Below, one piece after another: positions 45,401-59,239 of a stretch of DNA of 64,000 bases. Within the stretch, counting starts at the first letter, position 1. The number at the start of each line of letters is the position of its first letter. Origin of the DNA: Apteryx mantelli (taxonomy: Eukaryota; Chordata; Aves; Apterygiformes; Apterygidae); NCBI RefSeq assembly GCF_036417845.1, contig NC_089979.1:118515415-118579414 (forward strand), in the 5' to 3' direction. The notes under the pieces are model-generated. The model ran no database searches. It had not been told where the DNA came from and was given only the letters and a program-made list of their open reading frames with translations. Position numbers and translations under genes: made by a program.

Positions 45401-46026
45401 TATTGCCTTCTGTAGTTTGCAATCTTCTGTTGGACCAAGCTTCCACTGACAACAGTTTTGTCTGAGAAATCCATGGGTTAAAAACTGCAGCATCTACTCC
45501 ATTGGCAGGCCTCAGAAGAGGGCTTTAGTCGGGATCAAAGAGGAGAGCTTTAGCTTTCTCTTGGAGTTGATACATCCATGATGCAGGGTTTTACCTGCAG
45601 GCATGAAGATTGCACATGAATAGTTTCTGAAGAAGCAAGCATACAGTCACCCTGTCTCTGGAGTCTGTGGTGTACCTGTATCTCAGGCTAATGCTGGCAT
45701 TCATTCTCTTGGGGGTCTTGGCATGGTGACAATACACAAAGACTTTTTTCCAAGTGTTGGCAGGGAAAGTGTTAATTCCTCCCTTCCCTCCCAAAAGAGA
45801 GGACTGTTAAGGAAACTGGTTTGAAAAGCAAGGGATGGTCATTGCTGCAGTGAGTACTGTGAACACTTTTGCATGGGACACTTGCTCTGGGTTGGATGCA
45901 GCACACGAGGAGATGCCAGCCTGAATGGGAGACTCTCTGTTTCTTTTTGCTCACTGACTTTTAGTTCAAATAAGCCTTTCAACTATTTAAAGTCGAATCC
46001 CGTAGACTGTTTGATCTACCTTTGAC

Positions 46027-46083
46027 TTTAGCTCAGCTCACCTGAGCTAAATATATAATGTATGTTATGTGCACATACATTAT
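46027..46083. repeat. Two adjacent inverted repeats, 10-bp arms each
   Basis: Arms TTTAGCTCAG (46027-46036) and CTGAGCTAAA (46042-46051) enclose 5 nt. Arms ATAATGTATG (46055-46064) and CATACATTAT (46074-46083) enclose 9 nt. Both are perfect. Confidence 0.9.
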
Positions 46084-48514
46084 TAACACCTCTAAGCCTA
46101 CAAGTTCACTACACAGGGCATTGGTATTGTGTGTGTCCTGCACCCATGGGTCCAACTGGGGCCAGCGACAGGGGTAGCAGTCTTTGAATGTCTTCCCAGT
46201 GAATAGGTTCACCTGTAATGCTACATGTCAACATGGTAGGTTGAAAAATTGTTCAAAATGCAATCACTAGGCTGTTGAATTAATACCTTTCCAGGCAAAA
46301 CAGAGCAATTCACAGCAGTTGGAGCTACTGGACCAGGTTTTCTGCGGGTTACTTCAGTTGCATCAGGCCTCAGACCTAAGCATCTCCTTCCCAAACAAAG
46401 GAGCGAGGAACTTCATTTTTCCTTGTTAAATGAAAGCCAGATTTTTGGGAACGGACAGTCCATTCAGAATAAGAGGCAAGAGGGGTGGGGGTGCCTACCA
46501 CACTCCCTGTGCTCTGTGTTGGCACTGCTCATGCCGCAATGCACCCTTTCTCTTCACCAAAGTTGTACCTTGACATTGTTTACATGCCCCGAGTGCACTC
46601 ATGTGAACGTGCCATTGTTGGAGGTATTCAAAATACTTTGAGAAGGAGCGAGTTGAGCATCGTGGTTTCCAGCTTGTCACGGTCAGAAATTCATTCATTA
46701 TTTAAACTGTAGCTGAGAGAGCTGCAGGCTCTAGGCCTGCTTGTGTGACTTGGCATATCCACAGATACTGATGTTATGATTTTGAAAAGTGATGGGGAAG
46801 CTGGAATATAGATTCATTTTGATTTTATTTGCTGTGTCTTCGAGGTCCATGTGCCCCATTCCCCGGAAATATATTGTCTCCCAGAACAGCAGCAGTTCCC
46901 GGGGTCCATCTTGCCCAGAGAGCTTCCCTTTCCCATAGGGTGCACGTGTGTGTACACCTTCTCTTGTCCCATACCTCATGGTGTGCCAATATATCAAAAT
47001 ATGAGGCCAGGCATTCCCTCTTCCTCCTGCTGTGAGCCAAGATGCCTGTCCTTGTTTTTATAACCTGAACTACAGTTCACAGAGGTGGTGGTAAGGCTAT
47101 GGCTTTTTCATGGCAGTCACAGTGATCATGGAAACAACAAACTCAGAGGAAATCTATGGCCTCACACAGTGGAGGTGAGATCACGCTGGACCTTAAGAGA
47201 GGTTGTTAATTGAGGGATCCCAGAACATAGGAAAGAACAGAAATGTTAGCTGTAAAATACAGTGCCCCTGGGGCAATGCATCAGTTTGGTTGTTTCATGG
47301 TTGAAAGTATCTGCAATAAGCTCTCTGTGGATACCACTTTTCCCCCCTGCACCTACACTATAAAATGTAGTAAAACTGGCGATGACAAAATCGCACTCTT
47401 ACAGGCTGGGTGGCAGCATTTTCCCCTTTCGTAAGTAGAGATTATTATACTTTGCACCACCAGCTTCATTGGACTGGATCACATAGGAGTGAGGAATTCC
47501 TTAGGGAGGAATCCCTGCATTGCCTTTCAGATTTGGCATTATATATAGCAGAACCCTTTTCATATCACCTACTGCTCACTTTGCCTTAGAGCCACAAGAT
47601 AAGCATAAACAACATAACTAATCCCAAATGATGCTGTCTTCCTGCTCCAGAAACAACGGTCCACCTACGGCTGATTTGAAGCCGCAGAAGAATGATAAAA
47701 ACCTCAGGATCTTTGTTCCTCATGGAACATATCCTCAGGGGGAGAGTCAGATCACTGTTTTTCCCTGACAAGCTCTCACTAGGTGCCATGCCCAGGTTTG
47801 GGACCGCGCCACAGGACAATGGCACCTCAGCTGTCCCAGACCTACCTGTGCCAGCAGCCAACTCTGTTACTGCCACAAGTCAAAAATCACTGGACAGGTG
47901 ACCTGTGCCTCCTTCCCTTATCTTAGAAGAGTGATAGGGAAATGGTCTGTATAACTGAAGAGTCTGCATAGCAGAAACATAGCGGTCAAAGCTTTCAGAA
48001 GAGGCTGGATGATGACTAGGCAGTGCCAGATAGTATGATCCAGAAGACAGGCTGGGCAAGGGAGCCTGTGGAGCCTCAGAGAGATGGGGGTTTGTGAAAT
48101 GAAGTGATATAATGCAAGCTGAAACTTATCAGAAAGACCAGTGTGTTTAGGCCAAACAACAGACGTGCTAGCCTTGTTTGCTTGTCATGAATTCTGGTAA
48201 GCACTTAGAGATCTGTAGTTTTCCCCAGAATCAGGCTGATGGAGATCTCACTTTACCTCTGTGCTATTTTTGCCTGTATGATACTGCATTTGTAGTGCAT
48301 TTCAGGGAGGCTGGACACCAATGAGAGTTGGTCAAAAAGAGAAATACTGAAGCTTTTCTTGTTTATATGTGAAATTGAATTATTGAAGGGGAAAAATTAA
48401 GTTGTGATATTCTATAAAATGCTGTATTTGAAGTAGAAAAAATGTGCTTCATTTCACATTCTTTTGAAACCCATCTTTTTTTTAAGGTAGAAGGGGTTTT
48501 GTTAAAGGAATCAT

Positions 48515-48539
48515 ACAAATACAATACAATACAATACAA
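48515..48539 (+). repeat. (ACAAT)n short tandem repeat
   Basis: About four to five ACAAT/ATACA units. Confidence 0.9.
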
Positions 48540-48630
48540 AAATGTTGCAACAAACTCCAAGAATGGCAGGTCTGAAAGAGCAATGAGACATCACATGTGC
48601 TCTGAGAGAGGTTACACGTGAGGACTTTCC

Positions 48631-48652
48631 GTGTGTCTGTGTGTGTGTGTGT
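48631..48652 (+). repeat. (GT)n microsatellite, interrupted once
   Basis: GTGTGTCTGTGTGTGTGTGTGT: eleven dinucleotide units with one C interruption. Confidence 0.9.
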
Positions 48653-51600
48653 ATCACACAGACAACAGATCCCAAAATAGCTCTGTGCAGGGCTGACCTG
48701 AACTTATGTGCTTGTACAATGGGGAAGTACTGCCATTTTTCAGCACCAAATACGCCATCATCCTTAGCTTAAGAGTTTGGTTTTCCTAAGAGGATAAAGT
48801 GTCTTGCAGCATTTATGATTTCTTAGGATTATGGGCCAGGGGGATTAATGGATTAGTCTTTTGCCTCTGAGTTATTCCACACAATATATGAATAAGTAAT
48901 GCACAATCATGAATCGAGCTATTATGTAAACGTCAGACTTTGCGTACAGAGTGTGAGCAATTTATAGAGTGCTAGCAGTAAATTTTTCTGTCTTATACTA
49001 TTTATTTTGTTTCTCCTCATGTTGATAACTAAAGCAATACAATTTGACTGTTTCAAATTTTAATACGCTAGGACATTAGATTTCTCACACACCTCCAAGT
49101 GTTAAATAAAAAGCATTTGTGTTATGAAGAGAGGGTAACTGAATCCTGGAAGCACATACAACATGCTTCTAAATGTTTAATGAGATAGTGTTTCCTTTCT
49201 TGCTTTCTGATTAACATAGAGCTTTAGCTAATTAATCCATGGATTACATTTATTCAATATTCATCTCATCTATAAGTAATCTTTACTTGAGAAGGTTTTT
49301 CAGTAATAATAATACCTGACCTGTGTGTATGGATATTTTGATGAGGTCTTAAAACTTGTAAATTGCTAGAGCCATTTCTAATGATATACTCGAGACAGAC
49401 ATTTAAAAGTTAGAGATCGCTTCCCAACATTAACTCAGTTATGTCTGCCTGTTAAAGAAATCTACGTTTTTTGGAAATGGATATAATCGCCTTTTCTAGG
49501 ATCTCTTAGACATGCTTGATAAAACTGGATCCAGCTCATCTGTGATCCAGTCTGGCTTTTGACCAAAATCTGGATTTTATTTGGCAAAATAAATTTTGAC
49601 TAAGCTGTGGAAATCCAGTCTGGGCTACATATTTACCTGAGCACATATGTATACAGAGGTTTTCCTCATCCTCATGTAATCTCTGAAATGCTGCAATGTG
49701 TCTAGGTACTTAAATGTGACAGGCTGGAGTGACCTCTGATACAACAACATGGAAACATTCAGTAAGTAAGGACTCATCAGCAGTGTTCACTGTAAATATG
49801 TGGGTAGACAGTCTCATTAATTTGACATAATCTGGCAAAGAAATTTCTCAGCTTTTTGCAGTCTCTGAAAATAATACTCCAGGTCCAGGTCCATACAGAA
49901 CGGCGGCCCTGGATCATGGCTGGAGGCAGCAAGAGGGGGCCAAAGATGTTGCCTATACTGTTTGTGCCCTGTGGGCATTAATTACTTTTAAGGACCATTC
50001 AGTTCCACTGGAAGAAATTGCGTGAGACTAATCTTAGGGTTTTCAGGATGCCAAATTCAGTTCTTTGCAGCTCATGCTGTGCCTTTGGAAATAACCTTTA
50101 TTTGAATAATCCCAAGCTGAGGTGAGGATGAGGTCCTATGAGGCACAGCCATCACTGTTTTCATATCTTTCTTGTTATTATTTCATAGTGTTCTGGTTTT
50201 TGGCATTTCTCATCTTGTGTCTCAATGAGTAGCTGGGAGTTTCCTAGGAAGGAGAATAACAAGCTCCATGCATTCTGTTAGACTGTATTTTAGCTGAAGA
50301 ACAATTACTGTCAAAGAGATGCTAATTCAGGTGGCCTGTCAGGAAAAACTAAACCAAAAAAGGAGGAGGATGTGTACTGGCAGGTCCTGGAGCAATGCCA
50401 GTTTGGAGAGATATCTTCGAACATAGATCTGTCACAGGACACAGCTTCTCAGTCTTCCATTTCTTACCATGTAGGAGCTGGTAATAACATTATTTTGTTG
50501 AATTGATGCTTATATTGTCCAGCTATGTGAAAACAGAGTGCTCCTTTAGCAGCACCCTTGAAAGGAAACATTACAATTATTAAGACCCCAACTTAAGGCA
50601 AAACACAAGCATGTGTCTGCCTGCTTGCTGCCATCTTCATTGACTCCGTGTCTCAGGTTAAGCACATGCTTAGGGTAGTCCTGAATCCACATGAGCATAA
50701 GCCTGTAGGTGCTCCCCAAACAACACATTTAGGCACTTGGCAGCCATGCTGTTCAGATTGCTTACAGTTCTTCTGTATCATCCATCCCCATTGGCTGGCC
50801 TTGTTGAGGACAGTCTTTGAGGGCAGGAAGCTCTCGTTCATCTGAAAAGTGGTATGCATTGCAGCCTGGTGGTCCTGGTGCTGCATGAGTTACTAAGTGG
50901 TGTTGGGACAACCAGTTTGATTTTCTAACCAGAGAAACCTCTACCCATCACCCACACTCTAACAAGGGAACAGAGGCTTCACAGGGCCTGAAGTTTTTTC
51001 CAGAGGAACATTCCCTTTCTGAAGAGTTAATGAAGTCCAAAAATGAAGATGGTCATGAAGTTTCCAAGGACAAGAAGAGAGAATAGGGGAACTTTTAAAA
51101 CAATGGAAACTTCTGGGCAGATCTCCTAAAGAATGGAAAGCAACCTCTAGGGCCAACATACTCATGTAGGACTTAATGTGGAGAATGATTTTCTCTTGAA
51201 GGATTTATATGAAGAACCTGTTGTTCAAAGAATGCATATGGTAACCCAAAAGAAGGCTTTTTTTTGTGCATGAATTCTGGAGTAAGGGAGTTTCTAGGAA
51301 TGAACATTTATGGTGGGCACCCTTCCCACCTTACACATCTGCTTGGTGCTGGTCTGGATGATAAATTCCCATGTAGTCCCCTCAATTTTTTTGGAGGTGC
51401 CCCAAAAGGCCAGCAATGAAGGGATCAGTATGAGAAGATCAAGAGAAGAACCACTTTATTTCTCCTTCTTCGAACTGGAGTTGAACAGACGCAGAGGGTT
51501 TGTTGCTACTGGATTTCCCCTTCTTTCTTCCTGGGTCTGAGGGGATTTCTATGGGAAAGAATGTAACCCTATTTTAATTTCCTTTACTTTTGTCTAGAAT

Positions 51601-54600
51601 CCCTTTTCCTGAAAAACAAGTATTTTTTATATACAAAGATTGAGGGAAACCTGCCTGCCAATCTAATCCCGGCAAGAGGGTCTTGCATGCTTTTTACCTC
51701 TTCCCAAAACAGCCCAAAGCTCCCTGACGAATTCTGCCTCCATCTGCACAAGCCAGACCCTCTGCTGCTACAAGCTCTTAAAGCTTTAGCAACTTCCACG
51801 TGGTTCTGACAAGTTTTTCAGCCACGGGTTTCTGTCAAATAATCCTAAAGCTTCTACTAGATCCCTGGCTCAGTGATATTTTGAGGGTCTCTCCATAAAC
51901 ACTTTCAGAATCAGAAGTATCGTGAAGGTCTCTCTCTGTGCCTGAAATCAAGAGGCAAGAAGTTGGGTGCGGACTGGAAGTCAGAATTGGATCTCTGTTT
52001 AAAATTATTTCAAGAACTTGTGCATAGTAGATTTATTTTGGAAAAATGAAACAACACACTCATCTACCATTATTAGAAATGCAATGTCATCTTACTGGAA
52101 TACTTTGAATTATTTTTTTCTTAGGTGCTTGAGCTAAATTTTTAGAAAGATTAAAATGCAGAATAAAACTAGCATCAAAACAGTGCAGAATACTCACACA
52201 GCATGAGAGTGATCTAAGACATAACAGAAGCAGTTTGTCTGCGGAAGAGAAATACAATGATTAGGTATTTTAAGTGAGTCTCTAGAACATTTATACCATG
52301 CTACAGTAACCTGTTTCCACCTTTGCCTCAGTCTCTTACTCCCTGAGTGAAGAATCAATACTACTTACAAGAGTTGTACCTCCCTTTTGTTCCTAAGAGA
52401 GTAGCATGGCTTGTGTGTAATATGCTGCTAGTATATTCTCAACTAGTTCAAATTTGGCCCACGTCAGTGGTGACATGCAGTGGACATGCAGTCTTTTAGC
52501 CCTTGTCTGCAGCTAGTCCCCAGGAGTAATTTGGTTGTTTCAGTCTGGTTCACAGTGGAAGAGCAAAGAGTGTCAAATTATCTTCTTTGATGACTAAATC
52601 AGCAGAGATGACCCTGTCCATAGGTCCTCTCTGTAAATCTTGAGGCACTGAGGAGGGCCCAGGTCCTCCTGGTCCCTGGACGGCTCCTTCTCCACAGCCA
52701 GGGAAGAGACATACTGAAGTGGTAGGGGATGGGGGAGCATTTCAGGGGGCCAGGGTTTTAGGAGGCATCCTTCATGTGCAAGATGGGCCTGAGATACAGA
52801 AAGGAGAAACACAAGGGAGTTTCTAACAAGACTTTCATGATAGAGGGACGAAATGGGTGGTGGTACTCCATGCAGATGAGCCTGGTCACCAGCAGTCACG
52901 AGCGAGCTCGGTTGTAGTGCAATAGGACCTCCCTCTGGTGGCAGCCACTTTGCATAGCAAATAGCTCCATTTCAGAAGATTTGCTGTGTCTTCTGGCAGG
53001 GGTGGCACAGTTTTTAAAGGAATGAGGTTTTGTCCTGTGTGAAATGTATATTTATTTTTTTTCCTTCATGCTACGTCTGCTTTCCGTCTCATTACTTAGT
53101 CAGCAGAGGTTTCATTAGCATCTGCTTCAGGAAGAAATCTGGTGTGACAGACCAGACATGCTGTTGAATTACGAAGTTACATTAAAAAAAAATCCTTTTT
53201 TTTTGTTTGCCATAATCCCCATGGGTGTTTCTAGAGACCAGTATCAGGGTTTGTAAAGCACCACTGAATTTCACACCCCAGAGATTTCAGTGGTGCCATA
53301 CCCAGTTTATTAAGCGAATATGCTTGCTGTACTCACCTCTGTGCTCCACCGGTCCTGCAGGGCTGGAGCTCTAATCAGTGCTGTGTGATAACTGGCTCTT
53401 CATTGTGGCTGCCAAACTGAAAAGCTGAATGGAAAAAAGGCCACTTTGATAAACACGATCTGCAATTTAAAACCGAAGATTTTCTCAAACATAAAAAAGC
53501 CCAAAACCCAACAACAAGGTTTTGTTTTTTTCTATATGAAATATCATTCAATTAAAATCATTTCCCACTGGGCACTTGTAAAAAAAGCAAAGGAAGGGAA
53601 GGGCCAAACACAAAAGTGAGAAGGAAGAGGAGGCATAACTCTCCTGTCTGATGGTGCTCTCCTCTCTGTTACAGCTCCCTGGGCCAGCTACTTGTTTATC
53701 TTTTAAAAGAGCCAAATATAATTTTGTGCTCTGCTTGAATGGTTTTGAGGCCCTTATTCTCATATTAACTGCCACATGGCTCTCTGTAGGGGACCCTGTC
53801 TTAGTAAATTCTCTCCAAACAGGGTGACTGCCTATAAAAAGTAGGAATGCCAAAAAATATACTGAATTGGGAAATCTGGGAAAAATTTGGGGCAAGGACT
53901 GCAATGAAAATCTTTTTTAAAAGTACCTGAAAGAACTAATCAGAGCAGATTTATGATTTATGTGATTGTATCTTGATTCAAACCTTTAAGATTTTCAACC
54001 TGGGCTCCTATAAAATGTCACCACTTAGCCCCTAGACCTCAAAGTCCTCCCTTCCACCATCAGCAGCAGCTTCTTTTCTTTTGAACTTGTTATTTCAGCA
54101 TCAGGATTTCCCCTTGTTGGAAGAGCCCTGAATTTCTGCTCCTCTGAGGGGCTAAAATGACAATTGCTTGAAGGGAAATAGATGCCCAAGGGCAACAGAT
54201 GCTAAACATTTCCTAGCATGCTAAGCAGCCACCAGCCGAAGGACTTATCACTTCAGCCTTATCTGAACAGTGTTCAAAGGCAGCATGCCAGCTCCTGCTG
54301 TAACCACCACCCCAGCTACACCAGGGTGCCCTGAGGGGCTGGCACCAGCAGAAATAACCAGTGCTAGGAATGGTGCAGTATTCAGGGGTAATTTAGCATG
54401 CACAGCAGAAAGAGCCCGGGAGGAATTTTTACCTTCTGTTTTCTCTCTTCTGGTCCTTCCCCACTCTTTTCTATTTCTCCAGATTCCAGCCAATGCTTCT
54501 CAGCAAGCCTTTGCTGACCAGTATCTGCCACTTCTTACATGTTTATGGGGAATTTGCAGCTCCCTGAGACGCCTGTGTCTCCTAAATAGCACTTCAGACC

Positions 54601-57547
54601 CTCTGTGACTACTGTAAACTTATCACCCCTCTGCCCGCTGGAAGCATGATTGTCCCTCACCCAGCAGATTTTAAAGATCAGCCCAACTCAGCCATAGCCG
54701 TTGTACAACAAGCAGGGCTGGGACCAGAAGCAGCTGATGGCTCCCACCATCTCCCCCTCCCACTGTGGCTGTAACAGGCCTGGGGTCTGCCCAATGCAAG
54801 GAGGGTTTTGTTCAGGTTTCGGGCAAGGTAACATTTACGCTTCATGCACCTACCACACCTTAGGCTTAGAAAGAGTTTTTGCACTCCTCTCTGTTAGCTG
54901 TGTCAGACTATCCTGCTTTCACGGAGAGGCACCAAATCATTAACCATACGTACTTTGGTGTCTTAGATGCCAATTTCACCAGGTGATCTCTCTTAAAATC
55001 CCACTGCGAATGGGATTTGGCATTTGGCAGTCCAGTAGTCAGTCCCTGTCTCTGGTGTGATGCCTGACACGTGCATTATTCAGCAACACTCAGATGCACG
55101 GGACAGGCAGAGAGCTGTCCTCTGCCATGCAGAATGCTAAGCCATCACCCAGCCTCCACCAGTGCGGTGATGGGGCCAGCTGGCACAAGCCACCCACAAT
55201 CCTCTTGGCAGCCCTGATTTCAGCTTGGCCCAGTTCGCAGGGGCAATGGCAGGGTGTTGACGGATCAGCCCCTTCTCTTTACAAAACAGTTCATGTTTTT
55301 GTGCAGAGCTACCACGTTTCAGAACAAATCTTCACAAAACATCAGGTGGCTTCTCATCTTGGGTTTCCATAGAGGTGGGGACTTCATTTTGAAGCCAATG
55401 CCAATGGCACAAATCGTCTCCTTCCTGGACAGATGGGGGACAGAGATGGGGTCTCAGAGGCTAAAAAGCCAGAGATGGTCAAAAGAGGTTTCTGCCTCCA
55501 GTAACTGCCATGTGTCAAGGTGGGTGGCTGGGCCAGGCACCCCACATTCAGATTTTATTGCTGGTCTTGGTGTCTCTAGTCTTTGAAAAGGGAGAAGAAT
55601 GTGTTTTTTTTCACAGCACATTTTTTAAGCTTTTCTCCTGAAACAAGTAACTGTGAAGCTGATTTGTTGCTCCTCCTTTTAAACAAAAGCTGAGGGTCTG
55701 ATACAATCCTGTGACTCAAATATATGTGCCCAAAACATGAGTTTCCTGCATTGGATCCCAAGACCGGCCTGGCTACTGCCCAGGCCTTGCCAGCTATCTA
55801 AACATTTTTTTGTCCTTCCTGTGGCTGTATGTTAAAGAAAAGTAAAGAATATTGTGTGCCTCAAGCACTTAAATGAAACACAGTCTCATTTAACACACCT
55901 TGGAAACTGGCTGGATCTGTACCAGTCTTCTCTCAGGTTGGTTTTTGGCTCAGCTATGCAATTGCCAGCAGGAGAACCTTACAAGTCAGCCTTTAAACTT
56001 GCCTGGGATTAGTATTGAATTGCCATGCTCACCCCAGGCATATCAGTTCTTCCAGAGGATCTTTGGATCCTGGTGACCAACTGCTACCTCTCATTTTGGG
56101 AGTCTGATCCAGTCTTTTGCAGATATTGATCTTGAGTGTCCTTCTCTCAGAGGGGTACAAGGACATCACTGGACTACGCAGAGCAAACTACTCAGCTGAT
56201 GACAGTCAGTACGTTGGGCTGTGATGAAGTTAAAACAAGTTTTAATTCACATTTACTTTTACAAATGTTTTAAAGGGAATTAAACCTAATGCAAATGCTC
56301 ATTAGACCACCACATTCTCAGGAGATGTTACTCTTGCTGCTCAAGTGTTTGATATAAGTGATTTTCACCATTCCTATATTATCCTTTCAGTTCCCTGGTA
56401 GGACAGCCCCTCAAACCAAGCAAAAGCTTTCAAACACATGGACTCTTCTTCAGTGAGCACTACCTAGGCAGGCAGAAGTGCCTGGATCCCATACCTCCTG
56501 AAAGCTTCATTTTCTTGGGGACTCTTGTCACAGCAGCTTCCTCCTTGACAAGGTCGGCAAGGCATGAACAAGTGGGTCTGTGGCTCTTACCAGCACTAAA
56601 ATGATGTATCAGCTTGAAGCAAATGTTTGTCCGGGTTTCTCCCCTGGTCGCTCACTAGCTCTTGTCAGCTGCTGAGGTGACAGCTCTCTGGCCATTGCAG
56701 CTTCTCCTGTGGGTGCTGCCAGGTGGGAGTGAGAGTGAGGCCCCGAAAGCAGCAAGGGCATCTCGTCTCTTGGGCTGCACAATTTCTGCAGGAATGCTAG
56801 AATAGGAGACAGCTCCTCTCCACTTTCTTCCTGGCCTTTTGGAGGAAACTAGAAAGACTCTATGGCTAGCTTTGATCATTTGGTTTCTTTATGTTATGGT
56901 GCTTATGTCTGTGACCGTGACACATGCCCTGCATCCAGAAGTATGTAAAGGACACAGGGCTGGTGTTTGCTTCCCTTTGGGGCTGGTGCAAGTTCTGCCA
57001 GTTTATTCAAAGCAGCTCAGAGGTCCTCTATCCTTGCTGATGCTGGGTGGTAGACGTAGGTGAGACTGGCTGGGAGGTTTCTGTAGGACCGGGCAGTTGG
57101 GGGCAGCTGTTACAGAGGTGCCAAGCGAGCCAGCAACATGCTCTAGGGTGGCTCTAGTGGAGTCAGCCGTATTTGATAATTCTTATTAAAACTTTCCAAA
57201 ATCTTCATCTTCTGCTCTCTCACCTCATGTTAGGTGAGACTATAAGCAGTTCTGGAGAAGGGCGATTGCACTCTGTCTTTATTTGAGTGGAGCACAGTGC
57301 TACGAGGCTCCTTGATGCAGGTGTGACCAACGCAGGCACTGGCCTAGGGCAGCTCCTGTTCTAAAATTTTTGTTACCATCCAGGTAGAATTGGAGATACA
57401 GCCTAAAAAAAACAGAACACAAGTAAAGAAAGCAGAGAGGGTTTTTTTGGCTTAAAAATTCATCATATCCAAAATTATATGTGTACTGACAGGCCAGGCC
57501 TTTTGTAATATTAGTCTCATATTGTATAAGTCCTTAACAGAAGACTT

Positions 57548-57562
57548 TATATATATATATAT
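57548..57562 (+). repeat. (TA)n short tract
   Basis: Seven TA units followed by a T run. Confidence 0.85.
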
Positions 57563-58702
57563 TTTTAAGAACAATTACTAGATTTCTTGCTATTTCAGGC
57601 TGTCTTTCCTTTCTTCTTGGTTTGTGTCCTCTGTGTTTAACAGCATATAGGCAGGGTTGGAATTCCCACTGTGTAACAAAAACAGGTCTCTTAAATCTCT
57701 TAAGACTATTAGCAAGGAAACTGTAAAGTCACTTATCACAAATACCTTTAGGAAAAGCCCCAAACCACTGGGGGAGGGGTTGGAAGGAAATAAATTCGTT
57801 GTCTCCCAGGAGGGCTAGGTGATGAGGCATTAATCACGGCTGAGCACTACAAGCCAGGCAGAGTCTGCAGATAGAAATTGAGGCTGGGATCTGAGGTCAG
57901 TAATACAGTATAATAATAGCGAAATATTTAGCTATAATCTTAAAGTTATGCAAGTGTGTAGGGAGTTATTTCTGAACAGCTAAATAATCAAACTGATCAA
58001 GCCATGCCATGTAAAGGCTTTATGTTGGGCATAGTTTCAGAAATTTGGCTGAGCTTGGGTCTCTTACAGCACTCAGGGCAAACAACATTACCCTGTTGTT
58101 TCTGGTGTAATTCTACTGATAATGGAAGAACCTATTTTAGAGGTGATTTGAGTCCTTGTAGCTCTGAGGAAAAACTTCTGCTTGTCTCCCTAAATTTCTT
58201 GGTTTTGTTTTTATCATGTTTCTTTCCTTAAATGTGCTACCATTTCATTATGTTATTAGATCTCAAGACAACAGGCCAGTATGTCTTGAGCACTATTAGG
58301 CAAACCTTGTCAGGCTCTCATTCATAGCAAAACTTTTCCCAAGTTCGATGGAAACTTTTGCTGTTTTGATTTATCAACAAACTAAATACCTAGTAAGTGG
58401 CAAAGGAAGAAAATCCCTGATGACTTATGTATAGATCTTCCTTTTGAAGAGCTATTTATTTCCATTTAATAATACCTGTGTATTATTAAAAACTGCCTTA
58501 GAAAATATAATGATTGATAATATAATATAATGATCTTTTACCATTCCAGGATAGGTAGATGATATAATTAGTCTATGAAAAGTTACTGCTCTTATCTGGA
58601 CTTCATTTAAAGTAGTTGAATATCTTCTAGTGCATTCATTCTCTTTTCATGTTTTGTGAGAAAGCTCTTTCTGCTTAGAGATGCAAGAAGAAGGTTGTTT
58701 AT

Positions 58703-58774
58703 TATGTGTGTGTATATATATTTGCACATATATATGTATACATGCATATACATACACATATATACACATGTACA
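58703..58774 (+). repeat. Alternating purine-pyrimidine TG/TA tract
   Basis: About 70 bp of alternating TG, TA and CA dinucleotides with a single short break (TTTGCACA). Palindrome-rich. Confidence 0.85.
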
Positions 58775-59222
58775 ATGTTTTGTTCAAAGTACCCTACTGG
58801 TGTTCTTCAGAGGCTTTATCATGGTCCTGGAATGACTGTTAGTCTTGAGCTATAATTCTTCTAACATGCAAAGACAATACACTCATTACTAAAAGGTATT
58901 TTGGGTGCCTAATTTCCACTGATTTAGAAGACTATCAGTACTTATGTGTCTACATTTTAATGACTTAGCACATTAGAATAATTAAATTTGTGGAACTGGA
59001 TGCCTAATACACTAACAATTTGCATAGAAGTAACCTGCCTAAAGATCACACAGGAGGTTGTACCCCATTTCTGGGGAAAAGAGGAAAAATATATATATAT
59101 TTCCCTGAAGAACTAATAGAACGGACTGTGTCATTTTTATACTATCACTGTATTGTACAAGTTTACATCCTTGTGTTTGTAAGTACAGAAAAATAATTGG
59201 GATGTTGCTCCTGTTAACTAGC

Positions 59223-59239
59223 AAAAAAAAAAAAAAAAA
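59223..59239 (+). repeat. A17 homopolymer
   Basis: Seventeen consecutive A residues; no retroelement 3' end is recognisable just upstream. Confidence 0.95.
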
